64,000 nt of DNA from UBA2287 sp964479665 (GTDB taxonomy: Bacteria; Bacteroidota; Bacteroidia; Bacteroidales; Tenuifilaceae). The position numbers and the translations under genes are program-made. The stretch lies in the NCBI GenBank assembly GCA_964479665.1, contig CAYZNN010000017.1, forward strand, positions 11,434-75,433, given 5' to 3'. Below, one piece after another: positions 36,586 through 44,847 of the stretch. A model generated the notes under the pieces. It ran no database searches. It was not told the origin of the DNA and saw only the letters and a list, made by a program, of their open reading frames with translations. The stretch's first letter is position 1, and every line of letters starts with the position of its first letter.

Positions 36586-37542
36586 ATGAAACGCATACTT
36601 TTTACAGTAACAATTCTTTTGGCAAGCATAACCCTTTTTGGGCAAGCAAAGAAGCCAATTATTATGGTTGTACCTAGCGACCAATACTGCATTAGCAAGG
36701 GCTACTCAATGACCTTCACCAATCAGGGAGCTACTCAAACGCTCCCCGACTATAAAAAGGCCATGCAAACCGATTCCGAACTCCGAATGGTTATTACAAA
36801 AATGGGTCAGATTATGGCCGACAGAGGCTTTCCCCTCAAGGACCTCGAAGCTGAAATGAAGAACCTTGAAAAAGAGGCCGCAGAGGCCTCAATGCTTACC
36901 TCTTCAAGTTCGGGTTCCGACATGTCTGAGAGCCCAATCGATATTTTAAAAAGGACCGCCAAGGCCGATATTATTCTCGACCTGAGTTTTGAAATTAAAC
37001 GTCAGGGACCTAATCGTTTCATTACTTTCAATCTCAGAGGTCTCGATGCTTATACCGCCAAACAGATATCTGGTGCTGCCGGTACGGGCAAACCCTCTTC
37101 TTCTGCACCAGCTGAGTTGCTCCTTGAAGAAGCTGTTCTGAGCCACATGGATGGTTTTAATGCTGGTTTAATGACCCATTTCACCGACATGTTTGAAAAA
37201 GGACGCGAAGTAAAGGTTATGGTTCGTGTTTGGAGCAATTGGGGTGAAAACCTAGAAACTGAATACGATGAAAAAGAACTCTCCCAAATTGTTGAAGATT
37301 GGATGTTCGACAATACCGTTCAGGGTCGTTTCAACCTCTCGGATGCTACTCAAAACTTTATGCGTTTTGAACAGGTTCGCATTCCTATGTCAAAAGTTGA
37401 TGAACGGGGCCGTGAAAGGGCTGTTGATACTCGAAGTTTCGTTTCCGAATTGCGAAACGAACTTCGTAAAAAGTACAACATTGAATCGAAAGTGTACCTC
37501 AGAGGCTTAGGCGAAGCATGGCTAATTCTCGGAGAAAAATAG
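36586..37542 (+). CDS. DUF6175-like exported protein
   Basis: A 318-residue protein with signal peptide (LLASITLFGQ). Its blocks KPIIMVVPSDQYC, MADRGFPLKDLEAE, SPIDILKRTAKADIILDL, FNLRGLDAYTAKQI, FEKGREVKVMVRVW and NTVQGRFNL match what I remember of a widespread Bacteroides family, DUF6175, of unknown function. It likely acts in the periplasm. 24 bases separate it from each neighbour, so it is firmly within the operon. Confidence 0.8.
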   Translation: MKRILFTVTILLASITLFGQAKKPIIMVVPSDQYCISKGYSMTFTNQGATQTLPDYKKAMQTDSELRMVITKMGQIMADRGFPLKDLEAEMKNLEKEAAEASMLTSSSSGSDMSESPIDILKRTAKADIILDLSFEIKRQGPNRFITFNLRGLDAYTAKQISGAAGTGKPSSSAPAELLLEEAVLSHMDGFNAGLMTHFTDMFEKGREVKVMVRVWSNWGENLETEYDEKELSQIVEDWMFDNTVQGRFNLSDATQNFMRFEQVRIPMSKVDERGRERAVDTRSFVSELRNELRKKYNIESKVYLRGLGEAWLILGEK

Positions 37543-37566
37543 TTTTCACTTATAAACGCTACTAAA

Positions 37567-38526
37567 ATGAAAAGAATCGTTTTAATAATTGCCATTGCTC
37601 TTCTGGCCGCATTAACTTTTGCCCAAAACTCTGTGGGTAAAGCCGATGACTTAGGCCGTATTGCAGTTGCTGCAGTTGTTCCCGATGCAGCCAATATTCC
37701 CGATGGTGCCAGTAATATGCTTAAAAGTAAACTACAACAGATTGCAGCTCAAAATGGCCTGGGTGCTTCAGAATACAATGCTCGTTTTGCCATTATTCCT
37801 GTGGTTTCAATTATAAGTAAAGAGATTACCCCTACTGCTCCACCAATGCACGCATTAAATATGGAGATAACCTTTTTTATTGCCGATGCTGTAAGTCAGA
37901 ATATTTTTAGCCAAACCTCCATTTCGCTCAAGGGGGTTGACCGTACGGAGGAGAAGGCATATATTCAGGGAATAAAAAACATTAACCCTAAGCACGGTCA
38001 GTTCCGTGGATTCATTGAGAAGGGCAAAGAGAAAATCATAGAGTTTTACAATTCACAGTGCGATACTTATATTAAAGGGGCACAAGCCTTAGCTGGTCAG
38101 AAAAAGTTTGAGGAAGCACTTTTCTTTCTGCTCTCTGTCCCCGATGTGAGCCGCGAGTGTTTCGATAAGTGCATGGATCTTTCGGTAGATATTTACAAGC
38201 AGTATGCCGACCAGAAGTGCAATGAGTATCTGCAGGCTGCTAAGGCCGCTTGGGCTAGTAAGGAGTTGAGCAAAGTTGAGGAGAATTTAGGAAAAATCAC
38301 CCCCGATATGGCCTGTTTTCCTGAAGCCGAAAGGCTTATTGCCGATATTACAGCTAAAGTAGAGGCAGAAGGCGCTTCGTCGTGGAGTTTTAAAATGAAA
38401 AAATACGACGATAGCGTTGAAAAAGAGAAAATGATGATACAAGCTGGCAAGGAAGTTGCTATGAGTTGGGCACACTGGGGTGCTGCTCCCTACTTTAAGT
38501 GGGATTGGCTCTACAAAAACAAATAA
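37567..38526 (+). CDS. Exported protein with CsgG/TolB-like start and helical repeats
   Basis: A 319-residue protein with signal peptide (IIAIALLAALTFAQ). Residues 25-125 resemble a CsgG/TolB-N type alpha-beta domain (LGRIAVAAVVPDAAN, then MLKSKLQQIAAQNGLG and a VISIISKE strand), and residues 150-270 are cysteine-containing helices with TPR-like pattern (GAQALAGQKKFEEALFFLLSV). The C-terminus carries KKYDDSVEKEKM and a Trp-rich tail. CsgG-like assignment is tentative. Fourth gene of the exported group. Confidence 0.7.
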   Translation: MKRIVLIIAIALLAALTFAQNSVGKADDLGRIAVAAVVPDAANIPDGASNMLKSKLQQIAAQNGLGASEYNARFAIIPVVSIISKEITPTAPPMHALNMEITFFIADAVSQNIFSQTSISLKGVDRTEEKAYIQGIKNINPKHGQFRGFIEKGKEKIIEFYNSQCDTYIKGAQALAGQKKFEEALFFLLSVPDVSRECFDKCMDLSVDIYKQYADQKCNEYLQAAKAAWASKELSKVEENLGKITPDMACFPEAERLIADITAKVEAEGASSWSFKMKKYDDSVEKEKMMIQAGKEVAMSWAHWGAAPYFKWDWLYKNK

Positions 38527-38581
38527 CATAACTCTAATTATTTTTTAAATTCACCTAATTATTAACCTAAATTTTTCTAAC

Positions 38582-39166
38582 ATGAGAAAGCTTGAACTTA
38601 CAAAAATTCTTTTCCTAGCTGTTGTTCTAGTAGGCGCTGTTTCGTTGAGCAGCTGCGGTGGCAAAAAGAAAGCAACCAGCAGCGCATTGGGGCAAGAAGT
38701 TGAAACCCCTTGTAGCGATCAGGAGTACCGTTCCGATAAAAACTTTTTCCGTGGAACAGGTATTGGAATTAGCACTGATTTGAGCACTGCAAAACGTAAG
38801 GCCAACCTCGATGCCAACGCAATGCTGGCTGCTGGTATTAACCGTACTATTAAGTCGGTAACCGACCGTTACACCAACGAGCGTCAATTTAACGATGCTA
38901 GAGAGTTTGAAGAAAAATTTGAAATGCTTACCCGCGATGTGGTAAATCAGGAACTTAACAATGTTGCTGTCCCTTGCACCAAAACTTTCCAAAAGGATGG
39001 CAAATACCATGTTTACACTGCAGTTGAGGTTGCAAAAGATGAACTTCTTAACAACATTAAGGATCGTATAAGCAAGGATCAAAAACTGCAACTTGACTAC
39101 GACAAGATGAAGTATGAGCAAATTTTCAACCAAGAAATGGAAAAAATGGCCAACGAGCGCCCCTAA
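38582..39166 (+). CDS. LPP20-like lipoprotein
   Basis: A 194-residue lipoprotein with lipobox LSSC (Cys25) and a Gly/Lys-rich tether. The domain has the LPP20 pattern: a strand ending FFRGTGIG, then a long helix STAKRKANLDANAMLAAGINRT-like, a second charged helical stretch and a final strand YHVYTAVEV followed by a helix. LPP20 was first described as a Helicobacter lipoprotein and related domains occur in FlgT, FlgP and CsgG-linked proteins of outer-membrane machines. Followed by a hairpin terminator. Confidence 0.8.
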   Translation: MRKLELTKILFLAVVLVGAVSLSSCGGKKKATSSALGQEVETPCSDQEYRSDKNFFRGTGIGISTDLSTAKRKANLDANAMLAAGINRTIKSVTDRYTNERQFNDAREFEEKFEMLTRDVVNQELNNVAVPCTKTFQKDGKYHVYTAVEVAKDELLNNIKDRISKDQKLQLDYDKMKYEQIFNQEMEKMANERP

Positions 39167-39186
39167 TTAGCTATTTCAAAACGATT

Positions 39187-39219
39187 TCAGCAACCCTTAG
39201 GGGTTGCTGAGTTGTTTTT
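39187..39219 (+). terminator. Hairpin terminator after the LPP20-like gene
   Basis: A perfect 10-bp stem TCAGCAACCC / GGGTTGCTGA with loop TTAG, followed by GTTGTTTTT. It may end or attenuate the transcript before the last gene of the group. Confidence 0.75.
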
Positions 39220-39265
39220 GGAAGGCTAAATCCATTTACAATTTGTTTTTCAATACCTAATAGAA

Positions 39266-40555
39266 ATGAAGAAACTACTCATAATAGCATTATTACTTCC
39301 GGTAACCGCTTGCATGGCCCAGCTCAAGGTGGTTGATAAAAGTGGCAAGCAACCCGGATGGGTAAACGGAATTCAAAAGGATTTCATTATAGTAGCAGGG
39401 TCGGGTGCATCGGTACAGGAAGCACAACAGAATGCCCTGAATATGGTGAAGGAGCGTATTGTGAGTTCAGTTGCCGAAAATGTTAAAACCCGTTCCGAGA
39501 TGCGAACCGAGGAGGCTAACTACAACAATAACATTTCAGTTTTCCTCGAAAAGTTTGCATCATCAACTACTACAGAATCGGGGAAAGTGCCATTCTTACA
39601 GGGCATTTCACTCTCCAAGGTGGAGGAGTTCTACTGGGAAAAAACCGAGGACAAAAAAAGGGGTGTTGTACGGTTCAACTATCATATTAAGTACCCATTC
39701 CCTGAATTTGAACTTAAAAAGTTAGTTAGCGATTTTAAAATGCGCGATCGCCAATTAACTGAACAGTTAGAAAACTTGCTAGCTGCTGTCGATAATGTTG
39801 CTAGTGTTGAAGAGATTGATAAGAATATCGACGAACTGAATGTACTGTCCGACTACTTTATGGATGGCCGTAAGGACCAATGCGCACTGGGGATAACCCG
39901 ATACCGCTCCTTGCTTGCAAGTATCGAATTAGTTGAACTCGAGAGTGGTTTAGGTATGCTTAAGTATGCGCTTCGCCTAGGCGATAGGTATATTGGTACA
40001 GTTAAAAAGCCAACCGTAAAATCGGAGTGCGCTAGGGTTACCAGCACAGTTAACAATAAGGACCACGTTATTGTTAATTTCGATTACGACAATTGTTACG
40101 AAGATCCCGAGAACCATATTTTAGTAACCTATAGGCTTGGCAATGCAAATGTTCAGAAAAAGTTCTACTTTGACATAACTGCCGATAAAGCTGCCATATT
40201 TGTAAACGAGCCTTTCCATTTCGTTGCAACCGACAAAGATGAGATTTCCGTTAATGTGGCATCGCTCGATATAACTATTGTTTCTAAATATCAAGCACCC
40301 TTTACAATCGATAAGGTGGTTTTAGAATTCAAGGGCCAGGCCCCTGTAATTATTGAAGGGATTGGCCAAAGTTTTTCGGGAAAGGGAAATCATAGCCTAA
40401 AACTAATGGTTAACCAACCAATGCAAATTGCAGGCACTACAACAGCCGGAAAAACCATTTCAATGCTTTCAGGCTACATTCATTACCAATCTGATAAAAC
40501 GGGAGAGAAAAAAACGTATCGCATTTACAATCAAAACTACACCACCAATTGGTAA
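39266..40555 (+). CDS. Exported LPP20/FlgT-like protein
   Basis: A 429-residue exported protein; the signal peptide ends PVTACMAQ, so it may be lipidated at Cys16 or cleaved after CMA. The N-terminal domain (residues 20-155) has the FlgT/LPP20 layout: KQPGWVNG, IIVAGSGAS, a long helix VQEAQQNALNMVKERI, a coiled stretch, and the return strand RGVVRFNYHIKYPF. A helical middle (160-250) and a beta-rich, Ig-like C-terminal half (260-429) follow. Last of the six exported proteins; 99 bases and a hairpin separate it from the preceding gene. Confidence 0.75.
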   Translation: MKKLLIIALLLPVTACMAQLKVVDKSGKQPGWVNGIQKDFIIVAGSGASVQEAQQNALNMVKERIVSSVAENVKTRSEMRTEEANYNNNISVFLEKFASSTTTESGKVPFLQGISLSKVEEFYWEKTEDKKRGVVRFNYHIKYPFPEFELKKLVSDFKMRDRQLTEQLENLLAAVDNVASVEEIDKNIDELNVLSDYFMDGRKDQCALGITRYRSLLASIELVELESGLGMLKYALRLGDRYIGTVKKPTVKSECARVTSTVNNKDHVIVNFDYDNCYEDPENHILVTYRLGNANVQKKFYFDITADKAAIFVNEPFHFVATDKDEISVNVASLDITIVSKYQAPFTIDKVVLEFKGQAPVIIEGIGQSFSGKGNHSLKLMVNQPMQIAGTTTAGKTISMLSGYIHYQSDKTGEKKTYRIYNQNYTTNW

Positions 40556-40586
40556 AAAAAAGCGGGGCATTGCCCCGCTTTTTTTA
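40554..40586. terminator. Bidirectional terminator
   Basis: AAAAAAGCGGGGC / GCCCCGCTTTTTT with loop ATT. A-runs and T-runs on both sides make it effective for the plus-strand exported group and for the convergent SiaC-like gene, whose stop codon lies inside its arm. Confidence 0.88.
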
Positions 40587-40964
40587 CTCTTTATATGCCC
40601 TAAATTCAAAGGGAATTGAAACGTTTTCTGAGTAATCAACTCCATCATCCTTCATGTCTGTATCATCGTCGGGGTAGTGCCAAATGACCTTAATTTTTTG
40701 GCCATTCTTGCTGATTACTTCTAGTTTTTTAAACAGTTGAAATATTATCTTCGAACTTGGAGTGTTGTAGTAGGTCATTTTGAAACTTACAATGGTTTCA
40801 AGATTCGGAGATTCGACGTAAGCATCAATCCATTCAAGAATAGGGTCGAAAAAGCCTTTGGCATTTTCGGGAAGCGAGTTGCCAGAAATTTCAATTTTCC
40901 CCTTGCGATGGTCGAGCAATACCTCGGGGTATTGACTTGTCCCTCTAATTGATAGCACTTCCAT
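40584..40964 (-). CDS. SiaC family regulatory phosphoprotein (DUF1987)
   Basis: A 126-residue cytoplasmic protein of the DUF1987/SiaC family. Family blocks GTSQYPEVLLD, KIEISGNSLPENA, FFDPILEWI and the phosphoacceptor region MTYYNTPSSK are present; T68 corresponds to the threonine phosphorylated by the SiaB kinase in Pseudomonas, where SiaC controls a diguanylate cyclase. No SiaA, SiaB or SiaD gene is near, so its partners must be elsewhere or different. It has its own promoter-like element. Confidence 0.88.
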   Translation of the reverse strand: MEVLSIRGTSQYPEVLLDHRKGKIEISGNSLPENAKGFFDPILEWIDAYVESPNLETIVSFKMTYYNTPSSKIIFQLFKKLEVISKNGQKIKVIWHYPDDDTDMKDDGVDYSENVSIPFEFRAYKE

Positions 40965-40989
40965 ATGGAATAAGTGTTAGTTATCTAAG

Positions 40990-40997
40990 CAAAGATA
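40990..40997 (-). promoter_or_regulatory. Putative promoter -7 element of the SiaC-like gene (TATCTTTG)
   Basis: Minus-strand TATCTTTG matches TAnnTTTG 25 bases before the ATG. Confidence 0.5.
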
Positions 40998-41082
40998 AAA
41001 ATATGAAAAAAAACAAGCGAGTAGGTGTTTTAACTTTTTTTTATAGTAAAATAGTAGTACTTAATCAAAAAACCATTTCAAT

Positions 41083-41919
41083 TTATTTTTTTGTTAAATA
41101 AATGTATTCATTAATTTTCGAATCGTATAATGCTCCTATTGATAACACCAAAGGGTGATTGGATTTTAGAAAAAGAGGTCCAATTTGGTGTATTGGAAGT
41201 ACCTTAGGAGAAGTGCCCGTTAAAAAGGCAGCCTCGAAAGAGGTCAGTTGTTCAATATGTATAGGTATTTCTGAGCATTGAATTGCTTGGGTTTGGCAAA
41301 TTTCAACTACCTTTTTTCGAGTAATCCCATTTAGCACATCGGAAGAAGGAGCGGTAAAAACTTGGTTATTCTTAACCGCAAAGAAGTTTGATCGGCTTCC
41401 TTCGGATATCTCTCCCTTTTCATTCACCAGCAGAACTTCGTATACACCTTTGGACTCAATAATTTCGTTGGCTTGCTGCCTGAGCGATCTGTTTTCAACC
41501 TTTGCATTTGGGCTTGGTCGACTGGCATAAATCAGTTCAATTGTAACACCCTTCTCATAATCTGATTGAGACGGATATTTGGTAGGTATGAAATATGAGA
41601 GAAATATGGGTGGTACACTTCCCAATTCATCAAAAACAGCCGAGAATTTTAGGTTCTTTTCTGTAGTTTGAGAATTGGTAATGCACAATTCAATATCCTT
41701 TAAAACTTTACCGGTATTAATTTGGTATCCCATTAGATTACACGATTTTTCGAGGCGAGAAATATGGTCCTCAATAAAAAGGGGAATTCCAGAGTTTACC
41801 CTAACGACCTCGTAAATTGTTTGTTTTCCTTGTAGCCATTGTGGTTGAAAAGATTCACGCACCATCAACAAACCATCCTTCACGAAAAATCTTTCGCTCT
41901 GCTCAACTGGGTTTTCCAT
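41083..41919 (-). CDS. Class IV aminotransferase, PabC-like (probable aminodeoxychorismate lyase)
   Basis: A 278-residue PLP enzyme of fold type IV. KVENRSLRQ (around residue 147) aligns with KHLNRLEQ of E. coli PabC, giving the PLP lysine; GEISEGSRSNFF and LNGITRKKVVEI are the other family blocks. In this group substrates are aminodeoxychorismate (folate pathway), branched-chain amino acids or D-amino acids; the lysine context favours aminodeoxychorismate lyase but is not decisive. It follows the membrane-anchored protein gene after 15 bases. No pabB is in the window. Confidence 0.82.
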   Translation of the reverse strand: MENPVEQSERFFVKDGLLMVRESFQPQWLQGKQTIYEVVRVNSGIPLFIEDHISRLEKSCNLMGYQINTGKVLKDIELCITNSQTTEKNLKFSAVFDELGSVPPIFLSYFIPTKYPSQSDYEKGVTIELIYASRPSPNAKVENRSLRQQANEIIESKGVYEVLLVNEKGEISEGSRSNFFAVKNNQVFTAPSSDVLNGITRKKVVEICQTQAIQCSEIPIHIEQLTSFEAAFLTGTSPKVLPIHQIGPLFLKSNHPLVLSIGALYDSKINEYIYLTKK

Positions 41920-41934
41920 GACGATATTAAAAAA

Positions 41935-43086
41935 TTATCGCACTAGGGTACTGTAGTAATTTTTTAAAATGGAACTTGTAAGTGGCAAATAGTAATTATT
42001 AAAGAATGCAGACTCATTGGGCGCGGAAAAGCGAGTAATCAGATTATTGAGCATTCTTCCCCCTGAGATTTTTGCCGTGAACATTCGAGTTGGATTGTCG
42101 GCAAAATCGCCACAGAAATAGTAAAAATTCTTTTCCCCATTCCCTTTAATAACTGCGGGGAAGGAGTTGGAAAGTCCATGCCTGGCAAGAATACTGTTTC
42201 CTTCGCTGGTGGTTTGAAGGTAAAACTGCGAAAGCACAGTGTTGCTTGAAGCATTTGCTATTTCAAACCAGTTACTGAAAGGAACATTTTGTGATACTCC
42301 ATATTTTTGAGCCACCTCTTGTTCGGTTACAATGCTAGGAATACCCTTCTCTAAATGAACGCCTTCCAGCAATAGTTCAATTACTCCATCGTTACTTAGC
42401 ATAATAATTCCGGCTCCTTCGTTTGGCCAGACGCCCATATGCTGCGATTCGAATAGATTCTTCATCCACTCCTCGGGGCCATTGGGGGCATTTGTGTTGA
42501 GGCTTTTGTAATACCTTGCTGCCCAGCCGCTCCATGTTATCCCCAGCAGCAACTCGGTTTTACTTCGAATAAGCGAATTGGTAGGAGTTCCTAATATATT
42601 GTATTCAGCAATTACCAACTTTTTGTTTTCAAGCATTTTGAGCATAAGTAGGTAATCGTTTTGGTTAAGCCCACCAAAAACTTTTTGCGACCTTACCGAC
42701 TTTATTTTACCCTTGTACCACTCGAATGAGTATACACCGTAACAGTCGGTAAAGTATGCCATATCGTAGGTAGAGGCATAGGTATCTATTTCATTTATTC
42801 TGTAGCTCTTAAAGTCGAAAAGTTCATTTTTTAAATCAACGGGGAAAAACCCAAAGTAGTCCTCTTTAAAATTGTATGCTACCATGTTGGGTAGGACGAA
42901 CCTTTGGTTGTTTAAAATCCAAACGAACGATTTATGCTCGTTACGGTCCATTGTCTTAACCGATTTATCGACAATGAAAACATTGAGCATTTTTTTATTG
43001 GTTGTCGACCAAAGTGCGCGCAATAACCCAAACGTGGCTATGGTTAGCACGATGATTACTAAAAAGTACTTGGCAATTGCTTTCAT
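41935..43086 (-). CDS. Membrane-anchored protein of unknown function
   Basis: A 383-residue protein with one N-terminal membrane segment (YFLVIIVLTIATFGLLRAL) and a large extracytoplasmic domain rich in Tyr, Phe, Trp and Asn. The order of strands with short links (FDFKSYRINEI, YSFEWYKGKI, AGIIMLSNDGVIELLLEG) recalls a beta-propeller or secreted-enzyme-like fold, but no family or catalytic motif was recognised. It is transcribed with the PabC-like gene, which starts 15 bases after its stop. Promoter-like elements precede it. Confidence 0.78.
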   Translation of the reverse strand: MKAIAKYFLVIIVLTIATFGLLRALWSTTNKKMLNVFIVDKSVKTMDRNEHKSFVWILNNQRFVLPNMVAYNFKEDYFGFFPVDLKNELFDFKSYRINEIDTYASTYDMAYFTDCYGVYSFEWYKGKIKSVRSQKVFGGLNQNDYLLMLKMLENKKLVIAEYNILGTPTNSLIRSKTELLLGITWSGWAARYYKSLNTNAPNGPEEWMKNLFESQHMGVWPNEGAGIIMLSNDGVIELLLEGVHLEKGIPSIVTEQEVAQKYGVSQNVPFSNWFEIANASSNTVLSQFYLQTTSEGNSILARHGLSNSFPAVIKGNGEKNFYYFCGDFADNPTRMFTAKISGGRMLNNLITRFSAPNESAFFNNYYLPLTSSILKNYYSTLVR

Positions 43087-43127
43087 AGCGCTTAGTTATG
43101 TAGATAATGAAATTACAACAATTCTTT

Positions 43128-43145
43128 CAAATTTACCCAAATTTA
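43128..43145 (-). promoter_or_regulatory. Two adjacent promoter -7 candidates (TAAATTTG)
   Basis: On the minus strand TAAATTTG occurs twice, at 43145-43138 and 43135-43128, both matching TAnnTTTG, 42-52 bases before the membrane-anchored protein gene. One or both may be used. Confidence 0.45.
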
Positions 43146-43174
43146 GTAAAAGTTATCATGCTTTTCGAAAATTT

Positions 43175-43198
43175 AAAAAAAAGGCCCCTTTGGGGGCC
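43175..43198 (-). terminator. Terminator of the methylmalonyl-CoA decarboxylase operon
   Basis: On the minus strand GGCCCC-CAAA-GGGGCC is followed by a run of eight T residues, 25 bases after the OadB-like stop codon. Confidence 0.85.
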
Positions 43199-43222
43199 CT
43201 GGAGAAGATGTAATATTATGTT

Positions 43223-44383
43223 TTAAAAAAGGAAACTAAGCAAGATACCCGCAGCAACTGCACTGCCAATTACACCTGCTACGTTAGGTGCCATTGCGTG
43301 CATGAGCAAGTGGTTGGTTTTATCGTAGTGCAAGCCAATGTGCTGCGAAACCCGGGCACTATCGGGAACAGCTGAAACACCTGCGTTTCCAATAAGTGGG
43401 TTGATTCTGTTTTCTGGTTTTAGGAAAATGTTCATGAATTTAACAAACAGAACACCAGCCGAGGTAGCTATTATAAATGAAGCTGCTCCAAGTCCAAAAA
43501 TTAAAATGGAATCGGGCTTTAAAAATACATCGGCTTGCGTTGAGGCACCAACGGTTAACCCAAGAAGTATGGTAACAATGTCGATAAGTGGACCTTTAGC
43601 TGTGTCGGCCAATCTTTTTGTTACACCGCTTTCTTTCAATAGGTTTCCAAAGAATAGCATTCCCAATAGCGGTAGGCCGCTGGGAACTATAAAGGTTGTT
43701 AGAAGTAAGCCAATGATAGGAAACAGTATTTTCTCGAGTTTCGATGCCACACGTGGGGGTTTCATACGAATAAGGCGCTCCTTTTTGGTAGTAAACAGCC
43801 TCATAATGGGAGGTTGAATTACAGGAACCAGGGCCATGTATGAGTATGCCGATATGGCAATTGCTCCCATAAAATGTGGGGCAAGTTTTGAACTTAAGAA
43901 AATTGCCGTTGGACCATCGGCGCCACCAATAATACCAATTGCTCCCGCTTCGGCACCAGTAAAGCCCATGGCTAAAGCAATGGCATAGGCACCAAAAATA
44001 CCAAACTGAGCTGCGGCCCCAATAAGTATAAGTTTCGGATTGGAAATGAGCGTTGAGAAATCGGTCATTGCTCCGATTCCTAAAAAGATAAGAGGAGGAT
44101 AAATGCCATACCTAACACCAAAATAAAGGTAATTGAGCACTGAGCCATCTTCATAAATACCAATTTGGTAACCTGGAGTAAAGGGAATGTTGCCCACGAT
44201 AATGCCAAAACCAATAGGTGTAAGCAGCATGGGTTCCCACTCTTTCACAATGGCCAGAGTTATGAAAAAAAGTCCAATGGCAATCATTAGCCCATGTTGC
44301 CAAGTGAAACTGTATATGCCTGTAAATTTAAAAAATGAGAAAAGGTGCTCAAGTAGGAATGATAAGAAACCAGTTTGTTCCAT
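43223..44383 (-). CDS. Na+-translocating decarboxylase beta subunit (OadB/MmdB family)
   Basis: A 386-residue polytopic inner-membrane protein that decarboxylates carboxybiotin and exports sodium. The GIIGGADGPTAIF signature near residue 155 carries the essential aspartate; NAGVSAVPDSARV near 345 is the second conserved region. It ends the operon epimerase - carboxyltransferase - gamma subunit - biotin carrier - beta subunit. With those neighbours the complex is methylmalonyl-CoA decarboxylase, not oxaloacetate decarboxylase. Confidence 0.95.
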   Translation of the reverse strand: MEQTGFLSFLLEHLFSFFKFTGIYSFTWQHGLMIAIGLFFITLAIVKEWEPMLLTPIGFGIIVGNIPFTPGYQIGIYEDGSVLNYLYFGVRYGIYPPLIFLGIGAMTDFSTLISNPKLILIGAAAQFGIFGAYAIALAMGFTGAEAGAIGIIGGADGPTAIFLSSKLAPHFMGAIAISAYSYMALVPVIQPPIMRLFTTKKERLIRMKPPRVASKLEKILFPIIGLLLTTFIVPSGLPLLGMLFFGNLLKESGVTKRLADTAKGPLIDIVTILLGLTVGASTQADVFLKPDSILIFGLGAASFIIATSAGVLFVKFMNIFLKPENRINPLIGNAGVSAVPDSARVSQHIGLHYDKTNHLLMHAMAPNVAGVIGSAVAAGILLSFLF

Positions 44384-44396
44384 TGCAGTTCCTCCC

Positions 44397-44840
44397 TTAG
44401 CCTATGGTTAGCAAAATGTCGCCCTCCATTACGGAGTCACCTTTTCGAACGCTAATTTTTACAACCCTGCCATCCTTGTCAGAGTCGATATTGTTTTCCA
44501 TTTTCATGGCCTCGAGGCATAGAAGTTTTTGCCCTTTCTTAATATTGTCGCCCTCTTTCACAAAAACATCGAGAATGACTCCGGGTAGTGGCGATTTTAT
44601 CTGTCCACCAACACCCTTAACGTCAGTAGGGGCAGTAGTTTTCGTAATTGCCGGATGACTGTCGGTTGAGGGTATGGTTGTTGGTCTAACCAACCGGGGT
44701 GTTTTAGTTTGCTGAAGTGCTTTGTCAACTTCTACTTTATAAACGGTACCGTTTACCTCAAGTTCGGCAATGTTGTCTTCAACCGACATGATGTTAACTT
44801 CGTACTGGTTGCCGTGTATTGTGAATTTATATTTTTTCAT
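44397..44840 (-). CDS. Biotin carboxyl carrier subunit (MmdC-like)
   Basis: A 147-residue biotinyl protein. The N-terminal half is a small beta domain and a Thr/Pro/Lys linker (TPRLVRPTTIPSTD); the C-terminal biotinyl domain has EAMKMEN with the biotinylated lysine K113. It carries the carboxyl group from the carboxyltransferase to the membrane beta subunit. Starts seven bases after the gamma subunit stop. Confidence 0.94.
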   Translation of the reverse strand: MKKYKFTIHGNQYEVNIMSVEDNIAELEVNGTVYKVEVDKALQQTKTPRLVRPTTIPSTDSHPAITKTTAPTDVKGVGGQIKSPLPGVILDVFVKEGDNIKKGQKLLCLEAMKMENNIDSDKDGRVVKISVRKGDSVMEGDILLTIG

Positions 44841-44847
44841 TATTCTG

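Noticed and set aside
38627..39133. 168-residue antisense open frame over the LPP20-like lipoprotein gene
   Set aside because: The plus-strand lipoprotein has signal peptide, lipobox and a domain; the antisense frame has none.
34363..40555. Reading the exported cluster as a curli (csg) or T9SS operon
   Set aside because: No curlin repeats, CsgE/CsgF or Por/Gld proteins were seen; only distant domain resemblance to CsgG and FlgT-type proteins.
43338..43817. 159-residue plus-strand frame inside the OadB-like gene
   Set aside because: Entirely antisense to a conserved membrane protein; no supporting motif or promoter.
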